Shown in pieces: positions 1 through 7,032 of a DNA stretch of 13,326 bases. Below the pieces are notes generated by a model. It searched no databases and was not told the origin of the DNA. It saw only the letters and a program-made list of their open reading frames with translations. The position numbers and the translations under genes were made by a program. Each line of letters opens with the position of its first letter. Position 1 is the first letter of the stretch. This DNA is from Gammaproteobacteria bacterium (GTDB lineage Bacteria > Pseudomonadota > Gammaproteobacteria > Acidiferrobacterales > SZUA-150). The stretch covers positions 1 to 13,326 of the forward strand of contig JAOUNW010000054.1 of assembly GCA_029880755.1 (NCBI GenBank). The letters run 5' to 3'.

Positions 1-805
1 GAGTGGAAAACGTTTTATGCAGGTTCATGTGCATGACGTCAAACCCCATATCTCCGGGTTTTACTTTCCCCAAAATGGCATTGAGATTTGCCCCATCATA
101 ATAAAGCAATCCCCCTGCCTCGTGGACGATACCGGCAATCTCTTTAATCTGGCGCTCGAACACGCCAAGGGTCGATGGGTTGGTTAACATTAGTCCGGCA
201 GTCTGCGGACCAACTATCTTTTTTAATGCCTCAATATCCACATCGCCTTCGCTATCCGTGGGGATCTCTTTGACTTTATAACCACACATCACTGCAGTTG
301 CCGGATTGGTGCCATGGGCCGCGTCGGGCACAATAATTTCATTGCGAGCAGTGTCGCCTTTGGCATCGTGATAAGCCCGTATCATAGCAACACCGGCAAA
401 CTCGCCCTGGGCCCCCGCCATAGGCGTTAATGACACGCCCTTCATACCCGTGACATCTTTCAAAATCTCCTGGAGCTCGTACATACACACCAGAAATCCC
501 TGGCCGCTGGATTCCGAGGCATGAGGATGACGCGACAAAAACTCTGGCACCATCGCCAATGAATTGCAGGCACGTGGATTGTATTTCATGGTGCATGAAC
601 CCAATGGGTAGAAATGGGTATCAATCGAAAAATTTTTCTGGCTCAGACGCGTGTAATGCCTCACCACCTGCATCTCTGATACTTCCGGTAGCGCCGGTAA
701 TTGCTTACGCATGAATTGCTCCGGTATATCGCTGACATCACTATCACTATGTGGTGCCTGTGCCTTGTTCTGCCGCTGCTTGACTGAGTGTTCAAAAATC
801 AACAT
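1..805 (-). CDS. gcvPB: Glycine dehydrogenase (decarboxylating) subunit 2, C-terminus cut by window edge
   Basis: This is the pyridoxal-phosphate-binding half of the split P-protein, which decarboxylates glycine and passes the aminomethyl group to lipoylated GcvH. I translated 268 codons from the ATG at 805. Landmarks are FYPLGSCTMKYNPR (residues 66-78), LTPMAGAQGEFAG (126-138), DAAHGTNPAT (161-170) and MHMNLHKTFS (258-267). By family knowledge K264 in the last motif is the lysine that binds PLP. The rest of the protein lies beyond base 1. An upstream ATG at 810 meets a stop after three codons, so 805 is the start; AGGA at 812-815 sits 6 nt before it. It follows tpx by 16 nt and is the last operon gene visible. 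It needs GcvPA as partner; E. coli has one fused GcvP chain instead. Confidence 0.96.
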   Translation of the reverse strand, partial: MLIFEHSVKQRQNKAQAPHSDSDVSDIPEQFMRKQLPALPEVSEMQVVRHYTRLSQKNFSIDTHFYPLGSCTMKYNPRACNSLAMVPEFLSRHPHASESSGQGFLVCMYELQEILKDVTGMKGVSLTPMAGAQGEFAGVAMIRAYHDAKGDTARNEIIVPDAAHGTNPATAVMCGYKVKEIPTDSEGDVDIEALKKIVGPQTAGLMLTNPSTLGVFERQIKEIAGIVHEAGGLLYYDGANLNAILGKVKPGDMGFDVMHMNLHKTFST

Positions 806-821
806 ATCATTTCCTGTCAGG

Positions 822-1322
822 TTAATTCAGTGCCGCTAAGGCCCTATCATAATCCGGTTCCTGGGCAATCTCGGAAACCAGCTCTGTGTAAGTCACTTTG
901 TCATTTTCATCAATCACCACCACGGCACGGGCTGTAATACCTTTGAGTGGACCATCTTGTAACAACACACCGTAATCCTTGGCGAACTTCTTGTCTCGCA
1001 TCATGGAAAGTGCTTTCACCTGTTTGGTTTTTTCGGTGCTGCAAAATCGGGAGATGGCGAAGGGTAAGTCCGCAGAGATAATTAACATCACTGCATTATC
1101 CTGGTCTTTGGCGACTTCATTAAACTTTCTGGTGGAAGTAGCACACACCGGCGTATCCAGGCTGGGCACAATATTCAATAACTTTTTCTTTCCCTGAAAA
1201 CTGGAAAGACTGACATCGGCCAGATCAATACCGGTTAGAACAAAATCCGGTGCACTGGTGCCTACCTTGGGTAGTTCACCGTTAGTATGAGTCGGACTAC
1301 CTCTTAATGTCACAGTTGCCAT
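822..1322 (-). CDS. tpx: Thiol peroxidase (atypical 2-Cys peroxiredoxin)
   Basis: This 166-residue protein has the usual Tpx length and should reduce H2O2 and organic peroxides at the expense of thioredoxin. The peroxidatic cysteine lies in PSLDTPVCATSTRKFNE (C60). The resolving cysteine lies in ADLPFAISRFC (C94). Both match the spacing of E. coli Tpx (C61/C95). PDFVLTGIDLADVSLSSFQG is the typical N-terminal region of the family. No signal peptide is visible, so it probably acts in the cytoplasm. Its Shine-Dalgarno AGGA (1330-1333) overlaps the gcvPA stop codon, and gcvPB starts 16 nt after its stop. It is therefore embedded in the glycine cleavage operon and probably co-transcribed and partly coupled to gcvPA. 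This is an unusual place for a peroxidase gene. Confidence 0.96.
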   Translation of the reverse strand: MATVTLRGSPTHTNGELPKVGTSAPDFVLTGIDLADVSLSSFQGKKKLLNIVPSLDTPVCATSTRKFNEVAKDQDNAVMLIISADLPFAISRFCSTEKTKQVKALSMMRDKKFAKDYGVLLQDGPLKGITARAVVVIDENDKVTYTELVSEIAQEPDYDRALAALN

Positions 1323-1331
1323 CTGTTGATC

Positions 1332-2738
1332 CTAAACCGGGGTCGTATTACTGACTTTTACTGCACATGGCGGATCGAGCCGGCGCTTACTGATAATGCG
1401 CTCCATATGAAAGGCATACTGCTCAATATCCTTGGCCGTTTTGGTTTCCGTGGCACAAACCAGAATACTTTCACCGAGCTCGGGATAATGTTCTGACAAG
1501 CTATAGCCGCCAACAATCCCCTGCGCTTCTAACGCCCGCAACACATCGGTCGCACGGCTATCCAGTTTTATTGGTGCCTCATGAAAATAGGGACGGTTAA
1601 ATACAGACTCTATGCCATTGATATCTGTCAGGCGCTTGAGTAACTGCCGGGTATTGGCATGACTGGCGGCAGCGGTCTGTTTTAAACCCTGCGGTCCCAT
1701 CAGCGCCATATAAATAGTGGCGGCGGTGACCATCAACCCTTGATTGGTGCAGATATTTGAAGTCGCCTTCGAACGGCGAATATGTTGTTCTCGCGCCTGC
1801 AACGTCAGGGTAAAACCGGTCTTGCCATCCAGGTCGACGGTCTTTCCCACGATACGTCCGGGCATTTGCCGGATATGCTGCTGCTTGCAGCACATGAAGC
1901 CAAAATAGGGACCTCCGGAAGACAGTGGTACACCCATGGATTGCCCCTCTCCGATAACAATATCAGCACCGTTATTACCCCATTGTCCCGGCGCAGTTAA
2001 CAAAGCCAGCGACATAGGATTAACCAAAGCGATAACCAGCATACCCTGCTCGTGCGCCCACGAAGTCAGTGCGTCCACATCCTCCAGCACACCAAAAAAA
2101 TTGGGCTGAGGCACAACCAGCGCCGCGAAATCCTTGCCCGAAATATTCTTTAGTGCATCCGCAGCGACATGACCGCCCTGGCGATCATAATCGACCTCAA
2201 CAAGCTCGATATCCTGATTCTTTACCAGCGCATGAACAACCTGCCGGTAAACCGGGTGAACTGTGCGCGGCATTAAAATTTTTTGTGACTTCTTGTGCAC
2301 ACGCACTGCCATGAGCACCGCTTCTGCTAACGCCGATGCGCCATCATAAAGCGATGCATTGGCTGCATCCATACCGGTCAACGCCGTAATCATGCTCTGG
2401 TATTCATAAATCAACTGAAGCGTTCCCTGGCTGGCTTCGGCCTGATAAGGGGTGTAGGCCGAATAAAATTCACCGCGAGTCGTGATTTCCCAGATCGCTG
2501 CTGGAATATGATGCTCGTAAGCGCCGGCACCAATAAAATTGAGGTAACGGCCATCGAGCTCTGCACGCTTATGCATTAATCGCGAGATTTCCATTTCATT
2601 AAGCGCTGGCGGCACTTTCGTCAAGTCACCAGCTCTTAGGGCAGCAGGGATTTCGTCAAACAACGCATCAACAGATGATGCGCCGATAATAGCAAGCATC
2701 TCTTTTATTTCTGACTCGGTATGAGGAATAAACGGCAT
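1332..2738 (-). CDS. gcvPA: Glycine dehydrogenase (decarboxylating) subunit 1
   Basis: This is the N-terminal half of the split P-protein: 468 residues, slightly longer than the roughly 450 usual for GcvPA. Family landmarks are PHTESEIKEML (residues 5-15), FIGAGAYEHHIPAAI (68-82), FYSAYTPYQAEASQGTLQ (91-108), the Y..MITALTGMDAANASLYDG segment, and GEGQSMGVPLSSGGPYFGF. It pairs with GcvPB to form the glycine-decarboxylating enzyme and lacks the PLP lysine itself. The extra length is a C-terminal tail after the helix ending ERIISKRR. The start at 2738 leaves 25 nt after gcvH; its Shine-Dalgarno is weak (TGAGAT), which may imply coupling to gcvH. The stop TAG overlaps the tpx ribosome binding site. 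Confidence 0.96.
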   Translation of the reverse strand: MPFIPHTESEIKEMLAIIGASSVDALFDEIPAALRAGDLTKVPPALNEMEISRLMHKRAELDGRYLNFIGAGAYEHHIPAAIWEITTRGEFYSAYTPYQAEASQGTLQLIYEYQSMITALTGMDAANASLYDGASALAEAVLMAVRVHKKSQKILMPRTVHPVYRQVVHALVKNQDIELVEVDYDRQGGHVAADALKNISGKDFAALVVPQPNFFGVLEDVDALTSWAHEQGMLVIALVNPMSLALLTAPGQWGNNGADIVIGEGQSMGVPLSSGGPYFGFMCCKQQHIRQMPGRIVGKTVDLDGKTGFTLTLQAREQHIRRSKATSNICTNQGLMVTAATIYMALMGPQGLKQTAAASHANTRQLLKRLTDINGIESVFNRPYFHEAPIKLDSRATDVLRALEAQGIVGGYSLSEHYPELGESILVCATETKTAKDIEQYAFHMERIISKRRLDPPCAVKVSNTTPV

Positions 2739-2763
2739 AGGATTATCTCACAGCTGGTTTCAA

Positions 2764-3159
2764 TCAGGACTCTTCCGAGGCAATCATTGCTTCATAATCA
2801 TCTGCATCTATTAATTCTTCCCATTGCTCTTCTTCGCTGGGTTGAATGCGAAACATCCAGCCATCGCCATACGGATCCTTGTTAACAATTTCCGGGTTGT
2901 CGTTCAGGGCCTCGTTGACCTCCAGCACCTCACCGCTAACCGGCGCATACACATCCGATGCCGCTTTCACAGACTCCACCACAGCACAGTCGTTGCCGGC
3001 TTCCAGCTCTGCGCCCGCCTCCGGCAGCTCGATATAAACCATGTCACCCATTAACTCCTGGGCATGCGCCGATATACCGATAGTCATACTGCCGTCACTA
3101 TTTTTACGTACCCATTCATGGGATTTTGTGTATTTCAGATCATGTGGAATTTCACTCAT
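2764..3159 (-). CDS. gcvH: Glycine cleavage system H protein
   Basis: This is the lipoyl-carrying shuttle protein of the glycine cleavage system. It accepts the aminomethyl group from the P-protein and passes it to GcvT. I place the start at the ATG at 3159, giving 131 residues beginning MSEIPHDLKYTKSHEW. This matches the known length (129 in E. coli), and AAAGGGG lies 7 nt upstream (3167-3173). The frame stays open to 3207, but that part overlaps gcvT and looks unlike the family. The lipoylation site is ESVKAASDVYAPVSGEV, with K65 as the modified lysine. Other family segments are GDMVYIELPEAG and NKDPYGDGWM. Its neighbour LipA would supply the sulfur atoms of the lipoyl group. It is soluble and cytoplasmic. 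Confidence 0.97.
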   Translation of the reverse strand: MSEIPHDLKYTKSHEWVRKNSDGSMTIGISAHAQELMGDMVYIELPEAGAELEAGNDCAVVESVKAASDVYAPVSGEVLEVNEALNDNPEIVNKDPYGDGWMFRIQPSEEEQWEELIDADDYEAMIASEES

Positions 3160-3175
3160 AACAATGCCCCTTTCA

Positions 3176-4273
3176 TTAATCCAAACAACTTTTACCCAGG
3201 CGGACAAAAGGATACTTTACAACTTTCGCCTCAACCCGTTTACCTCGTATATCCACCTGGCAGGCGCTGTTTAATTCAACGCTCACCGGTACCTGTGCCA
3301 ATGCTATCGACTTGCCCAGTGTCGGTGAGAAACCGCCGCTGGTAATTTCACCCTCACCCTTGCTGTTGCAACTTAATACCTGATGACGACGCAACACACC
3401 CTTATCCTGCAATACCAGCCCGACAAGTTTTTTGTTCAAACCTTTGGTTTTGGCGAACTCTAAAGCATCACGCCCGATAAAGCGCCGGTCTTGTGGCTCC
3501 CAAGCCACAGTCCAACCCAACCCTGTTTCCAATGGATTAGTCTGCTCGTTCATGTCAGAGCCATACAAGGCCATACCCGCTTCCAGGCGCAAGGTATCTC
3601 GGGCGCCAAGCCCGATAGGCGCCACACCGGCATCGGCCAGCATTTGCCAGGTAAATGGTGCCGCCTTACCCGGCAGCATGATTTCAAAACCGTCTTCACC
3701 TGTATAGCCCGTGGTCGCAATAAACAGCTCACCGATCTTTGCGGCATAAAAGGGTTTTAGATTTGCGGCGCTATCCCTGACTCCGTCACCCAAGGCCAGA
3801 AATGTTTTTTCCCGGGCATTAGGGCCCTGAACCGCAATCATGGCGAGATCGCTGCGTTCAGTAACAGTAATGCCACCCATTTCACCGGCTGCCTTATTGA
3901 TCCAGGCCAAATCCTTGTCATGTGTAGCGGCGTTGGAGACCACTCTGAACCAGTTCTCATCCATGTAATACACAATCAAATCATCCAGAATCCCGCCCTC
4001 ACTATTAAGCATGCAGGAGTAAAGTGCTTTGCCGGCTTCTTTCAGTTTATCCACATTGTTTGCCAACAACAGACGAAACAGGTCACGCGTGGCCGCACCT
4101 TTAATATCCATGATGGTCATATGAGAAACATCGAACATACCTGCATCCTTCCTGACACAGTGATGCTCCTCAATTTGGGATCCGTAGTGCAACGGCATAT
4201 CCCAGCCGCCGAAATCCACCATCTTGGCGCCCATTTCGACGTGTTTATCGTAAAGCGGTGTGCGATGCCCCAT
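3176..4273 (-). CDS. gcvT: Aminomethyltransferase (glycine cleavage T protein)
   Basis: This 365-residue protein is the normal GcvT length. It releases ammonia from aminomethyl-lipoyl-GcvH and moves the one-carbon unit to tetrahydrofolate, making 5,10-methylene-THF. Landmarks are MVDFGGWDMPLHYGSQIEEH (residues 18-37), GMFDVSHM (45-52), GGILDDLIVY (93-102), which holds the conserved aspartate pair D97/D98, NAATHDKDLAW, IAVQGPNAR, GYTGEDGFEIMLP, GLGARDTLRLEAGMALYG and EITSGGFSPTLGKSIA. The start has AGGAG 3 nt upstream, a tight spacing. It begins 13 nt after the lipA stop, and its end lies 16 nt before the gcvH start. No key residue appears missing. Confidence 0.97.
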   Translation of the reverse strand: MGHRTPLYDKHVEMGAKMVDFGGWDMPLHYGSQIEEHHCVRKDAGMFDVSHMTIMDIKGAATRDLFRLLLANNVDKLKEAGKALYSCMLNSEGGILDDLIVYYMDENWFRVVSNAATHDKDLAWINKAAGEMGGITVTERSDLAMIAVQGPNAREKTFLALGDGVRDSAANLKPFYAAKIGELFIATTGYTGEDGFEIMLPGKAAPFTWQMLADAGVAPIGLGARDTLRLEAGMALYGSDMNEQTNPLETGLGWTVAWEPQDRRFIGRDALEFAKTKGLNKKLVGLVLQDKGVLRRHQVLSCNSKGEGEITSGGFSPTLGKSIALAQVPVSVELNSACQVDIRGKRVEAKVVKYPFVRLGKSCLD

Positions 4274-4286
4274 GATCTCCTCTGCT

Positions 4287-5168
4287 TTATTCAGTACTTA
4301 AGTTTTTCTGATGGCCGGGCTGCTCAGCATGATAGGAGCTTCGCACCATAGGCCCAGCCTTTACCCAGGTAAACCCCATACGCCGGGCTTCCTGTTCGTA
4401 ATCAAGAAAGATAGAAGGATGGATGTAATCCGTTACTGGCAATTGCTTCAGACTCGGACGCAGGTACTGGCCCAGTGCGATACGCTGAACACCGGCATTA
4501 CGCAAATCTCTTAATGCTGTCATTATCTCATCACGTGTCTCTCCAAGCCCAAGCATCAGTGCTGACTTGGCTTCAATGCGCGGCAATGCTGCAACAGTTT
4601 CCAGAAGACCGAGACTGCGGGAATAGTCAGCGGCCTTACGTGCCCGCCGGTATAAACGTGGAACAGTTTCCATGTTATGGCCCCATACCAGACGGATACC
4701 TGGTACGGTATCGCTCGCCAGAACCCGCATCACTCCATTAATAGCCTGTGACTGGCAGCGGTGAAAATCCGGCGTGAGAAACTCAATACCGATAGTCGAG
4801 TCCTGTTCACGCAACCTGCGCAGCGTTTGGGTAAATATACCGGCTCCGCCATCGGGCAAGTCGTCCCTGTTTACAGAGGTAAGTACTACATAACGCAATC
4901 CCATCGCCGCCACAGCCCGGGCAACTCTTTCCGGTTCTGATGCATCCACGTCCGACGGACGCCCGGTCTTAACTGAGCAAAAACCGCAGGCCCGGGTACA
5001 AGTGTCGCCCAGTAACATAATCGTGGCGGTACCGGCGCTCCAACACTCGCCACGGTTGGGGCAGCACGCCTCCTCACAAACCGTATTCAGCTGATTGGAC
5101 TGGATCGCATGCAGGGTCTTGCCAAAACTCTGGCCCATACCCAATTGCTGCCGAATCCACACAGGCAT
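4287..5168 (-). CDS. lipA: Lipoyl synthase (radical SAM), divergent gcv-linked copy
   Basis: LipA inserts two sulfur atoms into a protein-bound octanoyl group, here plausibly on GcvH. Starting at the ATG at 5168 gives 293 residues. The auxiliary-cluster motif is CEEACCPNRGEC (CX4CX5C; C31, C36, C42). The radical-SAM motif is CTRACGFC (CX3CX2C; C57, C61, C64). The C-terminal RSSYHAE carries the serine ligand found in lipoyl synthases. GLGETRDEI and GQYLRPS are also typical. Start: the frame is open to a TTG at 5249, but that extension has no ribosome binding site, reads like a dispersed-repeat translation (SHSRESG) and overlaps the leader. Starting at 5168 puts PVWIRQQL where lipoyl synthases have their conserved Trp. 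AGGAA at 5179-5183 is 10 nt away, a weak match. FLTPDFHRCQ and VWGHNMETVP differ from the usual ...PDF.G and .NHN.E versions, suggesting a paralog. No lipB is visible nearby. Confidence 0.9.
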   Translation of the reverse strand: MPVWIRQQLGMGQSFGKTLHAIQSNQLNTVCEEACCPNRGECWSAGTATIMLLGDTCTRACGFCSVKTGRPSDVDASEPERVARAVAAMGLRYVVLTSVNRDDLPDGGAGIFTQTLRRLREQDSTIGIEFLTPDFHRCQSQAINGVMRVLASDTVPGIRLVWGHNMETVPRLYRRARKAADYSRSLGLLETVAALPRIEAKSALMLGLGETRDEIMTALRDLRNAGVQRIALGQYLRPSLKQLPVTDYIHPSIFLDYEQEARRMGFTWVKAGPMVRSSYHAEQPGHQKNLSTE

Positions 5169-5254
5169 ACGCCCGGCGTTCCTGCCACTTTCACGGGAAT
5201 GACTATCGTTGGAATCGATATATGTATTTACCACGAACACGCTACCCAAAACGA

Positions 5255-5295
5255 AAAAGGACGATGGATGTCCTGTTCAATTCCATCGCCCCTCT
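5255..5295 (-). terminator. Riboswitch expression platform, intrinsic terminator-like hairpin
   Basis: On the minus-strand RNA, bases 5283-5288 (CGATGG) pair with 5262-5267 (CCATCG). The stem continues with 5289-5295 against 5255-5261, using G-C, A-U and G-U pairs and running into a T-rich stretch (TTTTTCGTTTT, 5248-5258). The 5' arm includes 5292-5295, which also form the 3' strand of P1 of the second glycine aptamer, so the two structures compete there. A smaller alternative hairpin is AGGAC/GTCCT (5270-5274 with 5258-5262). I infer a transcriptional switch in which glycine binding weakens the terminator. The overlap is short and has not been folded computationally. Confidence 0.6.
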
Positions 5296-5478
5296 GTCCA
5301 GGAACCTGAGAGCTTAAGCCCCTTCGGTGGGTCAGCTTTGCTAACCGCTCTCCAGAGTCAACACGTGCACCTGTGGTCCTTTTGCCTGAGCGATTCCGGG
5401 CGGAGTTGCGCCTTCGGCCCCCGGCTTACTGACATTACTGATCGTCAGCGCGGGTCTCTCCCACAGGTCTGTGGTTGA
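5292..5478 (-). promoter_or_regulatory. Tandem glycine riboswitch (two aptamers)
   Basis: Read on the minus strand, aptamer 1 spans about 5370-5468. P1 pairs ACCTGTGG (5461-5468) with CCACAGGT (5369-5376). The core has GGAGAG, GCCGAAGGCGCAA (5406-5418) and CTCAGGCAAAAGGACC (5375-5390). Aptamer 2 spans about 5292-5357. P1 pairs CTCTG (5353-5357) with CAGAG (5292-5296), and the core has GGAGAGC, CACCGAAGGGGC (5318-5329) and CTCTCAGG (5305-5312). The 5' leader TCAAC (5474-5478) can pair with GTTGA (5358-5362) in the linker; this is the P0 leader-linker helix known to stabilise tandem glycine riboswitches. It lies directly upstream of lipA-gcvTH-PA-tpx-PB, as expected for a glycine-activated gcv operon. 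Confidence 0.95.
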
Positions 5479-5484
5479 AACGCG

Positions 5485-5513
5485 AATATACTCGCCTGAC
5501 ATAACAAAGCCAA
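5485..5513 (-). promoter_or_regulatory. Putative sigma70 promoter of the gcv operon
   Basis: On the minus strand, TTGGCT (5508-5513) and TATATT (5485-5490) are separated by exactly 17 nt. They match the -35 and -10 consensus at 4/6 and 5/6 positions. The predicted start, about 5478-5483, falls just before the riboswitch P0 strand at 5474-5478, so the transcript would carry the complete aptamer pair with almost no extra leader. That positional fit is the main support. Confidence 0.65.
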
Positions 5514-6072
5514 GCAGAGCTCGGCAGACAATTGGATTGGCGGCAACCCTCCCGGCCAAGACCCTTAGTATTTTGCTTAAACCGCGACGGGACTCTGGCC
5601 CGAAAACAAGCCGGATTCCGGCAAGTAACGTCATCAATATGACATGTATTTTCCGCTCAGCAAGACCCGTGTCCGGTCCTATATGACAGAAAAATAGGCC
5701 ATTCCCTCGCTGATTTCTCTGGCAAGCTGCTGGCTGCTGGCCACATGCTTTTGTAACCTGTTGTTATATAAAGGATTCGGACGAAAATACCCGATGCCGC
5801 AGACAAAAACCCGCTATTGTTGCCTCCAAAAAATTCCGTTAAGCTAAAAACCGGTAGTAGCACCGTCCAGGAATATGGCTGACCGCAATAGTCCTTACTG
5901 ACGACGCTTCACCGAAAAATTGTGTTGTATCGGTTCGCTCCCAACGAAAGAGACTCATCGCAACGCACAATTCATCTCTTGTATTAACGCAGATGATTGG
6001 GCACGCGGTAACTCTTACAACAAATGGAATAGCCGGCAACATGTACATCTAAATTTGACGGAGGAGAACATC
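5514..6072. other. Intergenic region, about 560 nt, no convincing gene
   Basis: This stretch separates the divergent gcv promoter from the plus-strand exported-protein gene. Short open frames exist on both strands, but none has a good ribosome binding site or recognisable protein features. TATAAA at 5767-5772 resembles a plus-strand -10 box but lacks a good -35. CCTAT/ATAGG (about 5680-5700) is a small inverted repeat. I found no tRNA, riboswitch or clear promoter for the downstream gene. GGAGGAG at 6060-6066 is the ribosome binding site of the gene at 6073. A long untranslated leader or a small RNA is possible but not shown by the sequence. Confidence 0.5.
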
Positions 6073-6984
6073 ATGAAGTTAACCGTAAAAGGCTTGATTG
6101 CAAGTCTTCTGCTACTGGTCGGCCTTTCCGCCCACGCTGCAGACGATGGCCTGAAACCATTTGTGCTGGCTAAAACCCTGAAGGGTGCTGACATGGCTGC
6201 CACTATTACAAGCACCAAAGAAGCTCTTACTGCTAACGGTTTTGAAATTGCCGGCGAATACAGCCCATACAAAAACGCAACACTTATTGTGATTACCAAC
6301 GATGAGATGAAAAGCAACGCTGCCAAAACAGAGTTTGGCGGTTACGGTGCTGCGCAACGCGTTTCCATCACCCAGGTAAAAGACGAGATCCAGATTGCTT
6401 ATACCAATCCTACCTACATGGCTGCTGTATACCGTTTAGATGGTGATCTGGCCGGCATTACCGCCAAACTGGAATCGACTCTTGGCAAAGAAGCGACTTA
6501 CGGCACTGGCGAAGTCCGCACTGCCGATAAGCTGCGTAAGTACAACTACATGTTCGGCATGGAAAAATTCGACAGCACTGGTAAGCATAAGCTGGCTGAA
6601 TATGGTAGCTATGAAGACGCTGTGAAGGCTGTGGAAGCTGGCCTGTCCGGCGGCAAAGGCGGCGTCAGCAAAGTGTACCGCATCGACATTCCCGGCAAGA
6701 AAGAAACCGTGTTTGGTGTTGCTATCGCAGATGATGAAGGCAAAGAAAACAAAGGCGCTGACAAATACATCATGGAACGTATCGATTTCGCTGATGTGAA
6801 GTCTACTGCTCACCTGCCTTATGAAATTCTGGTATCAGACAACACTGCCTACCACCTGTTTGCTCGCTTCCGTATTGCTATTAACTTCCCTGATCTGAAG
6901 ATGATGGGAGACAACAGCTTTATGTCTATCATGAGCGCACCAGGTGCTATCAAGAAGTCCTTGAGAACTGCTGTAAAAGACTAA
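6073..6984 (+). CDS. Exported protein resembling DUF302 family
   Basis: This 303-residue protein has a clear signal peptide (MKLTVKGLIASLLLLVGLSA, then HA) with likely cleavage after AHA at residue 22-23, so it should be periplasmic. The frame is open back to 5920, but ATG 6073 has a strong GGAGGAG 6 nt upstream and starts the signal peptide, which settles the start. The segment MAATITSTKEALTANGFEIA followed by a strand and then AAQRVSITQVKDEIQIAYTNPTYMA resembles the DUF302 pattern: an amphipathic helix, '.GF', then a short strand before '..NP..'. I recognise it by pattern only, and the C-terminal half (GIDIPGKKETVFGVA-like region onward) is unassigned. It has no cysteine in the mature part and no membrane segment. 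The composition is rich in Lys, Ala and Gly. It appears to be a single-gene transcript ending at the terminator at 7002. Function is unknown. Confidence 0.85.
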   Translation: MKLTVKGLIASLLLLVGLSAHAADDGLKPFVLAKTLKGADMAATITSTKEALTANGFEIAGEYSPYKNATLIVITNDEMKSNAAKTEFGGYGAAQRVSITQVKDEIQIAYTNPTYMAAVYRLDGDLAGITAKLESTLGKEATYGTGEVRTADKLRKYNYMFGMEKFDSTGKHKLAEYGSYEDAVKAVEAGLSGGKGGVSKVYRIDIPGKKETVFGVAIADDEGKENKGADKYIMERIDFADVKSTAHLPYEILVSDNTAYHLFARFRIAINFPDLKMMGDNSFMSIMSAPGAIKKSLRTAVKD

Positions 6985-7001
6985 CGGTTAGTTTTTCATT
7001 T

Positions 7002-7032
7002 AAAAAAGGGGTGCTTTGGCACCCCTTTTTTT
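7002..7032. terminator. Strong bidirectional intrinsic terminator
   Basis: A perfect stem pairs AAAAAAGGGGTGC (7002-7014) with GCACCCCTTTTTT (7019-7031) around the loop TTTG. The plus strand ends in seven T. The minus strand ends in six T from the A run. It serves the exported-protein gene on the plus strand and the convergent xthA on the minus strand. The xthA stop codon (7031-7033) lies in its flank, so the hairpin forms directly after xthA translation ends. Confidence 0.93.

Noticed and set aside
3160..3207. Longer gcvH starting at 3207 (16 extra residues)
   Set aside because: The ATG at 3159 has AAAGGGG 7 nt upstream and begins the family-typical MSEIPHDLKYTKSHEW. The extension overlaps gcvT.
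5169..5249. N-terminal extension of lipA from a TTG codon (27 extra residues)
   Set aside because: There is no ribosome binding site near the TTG. The extension reads as a repeat-like SHSRESG phrase, and the conserved LipA region starts only at the ATG at 5168.
5341..5637. 98-codon minus-strand open frame overlapping the gcv promoter and first glycine aptamer
   Set aside because: It runs through the promoter and riboswitch, whose bases are constrained by RNA structure. It has no good ribosome binding site and no family I recognise.
5920..5960. GGTTCGC sequence resembling a tRNA T-loop
   Set aside because: No acceptor stem, anticodon arm or D-loop can be assembled around it.
5920..6072. Longer version of the exported-protein gene beginning at 5920
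   Set aside because: The signal peptide and the strong GGAGGAG site both point to the ATG at 6073. The extra 51 residues would bury the signal peptide.
6436..6813. 125-codon minus-strand open frame opposite the exported-protein gene
   Set aside because: It is antisense to a gene with a signal peptide, strong ribosome binding site and terminator, and its own translation has no family features.
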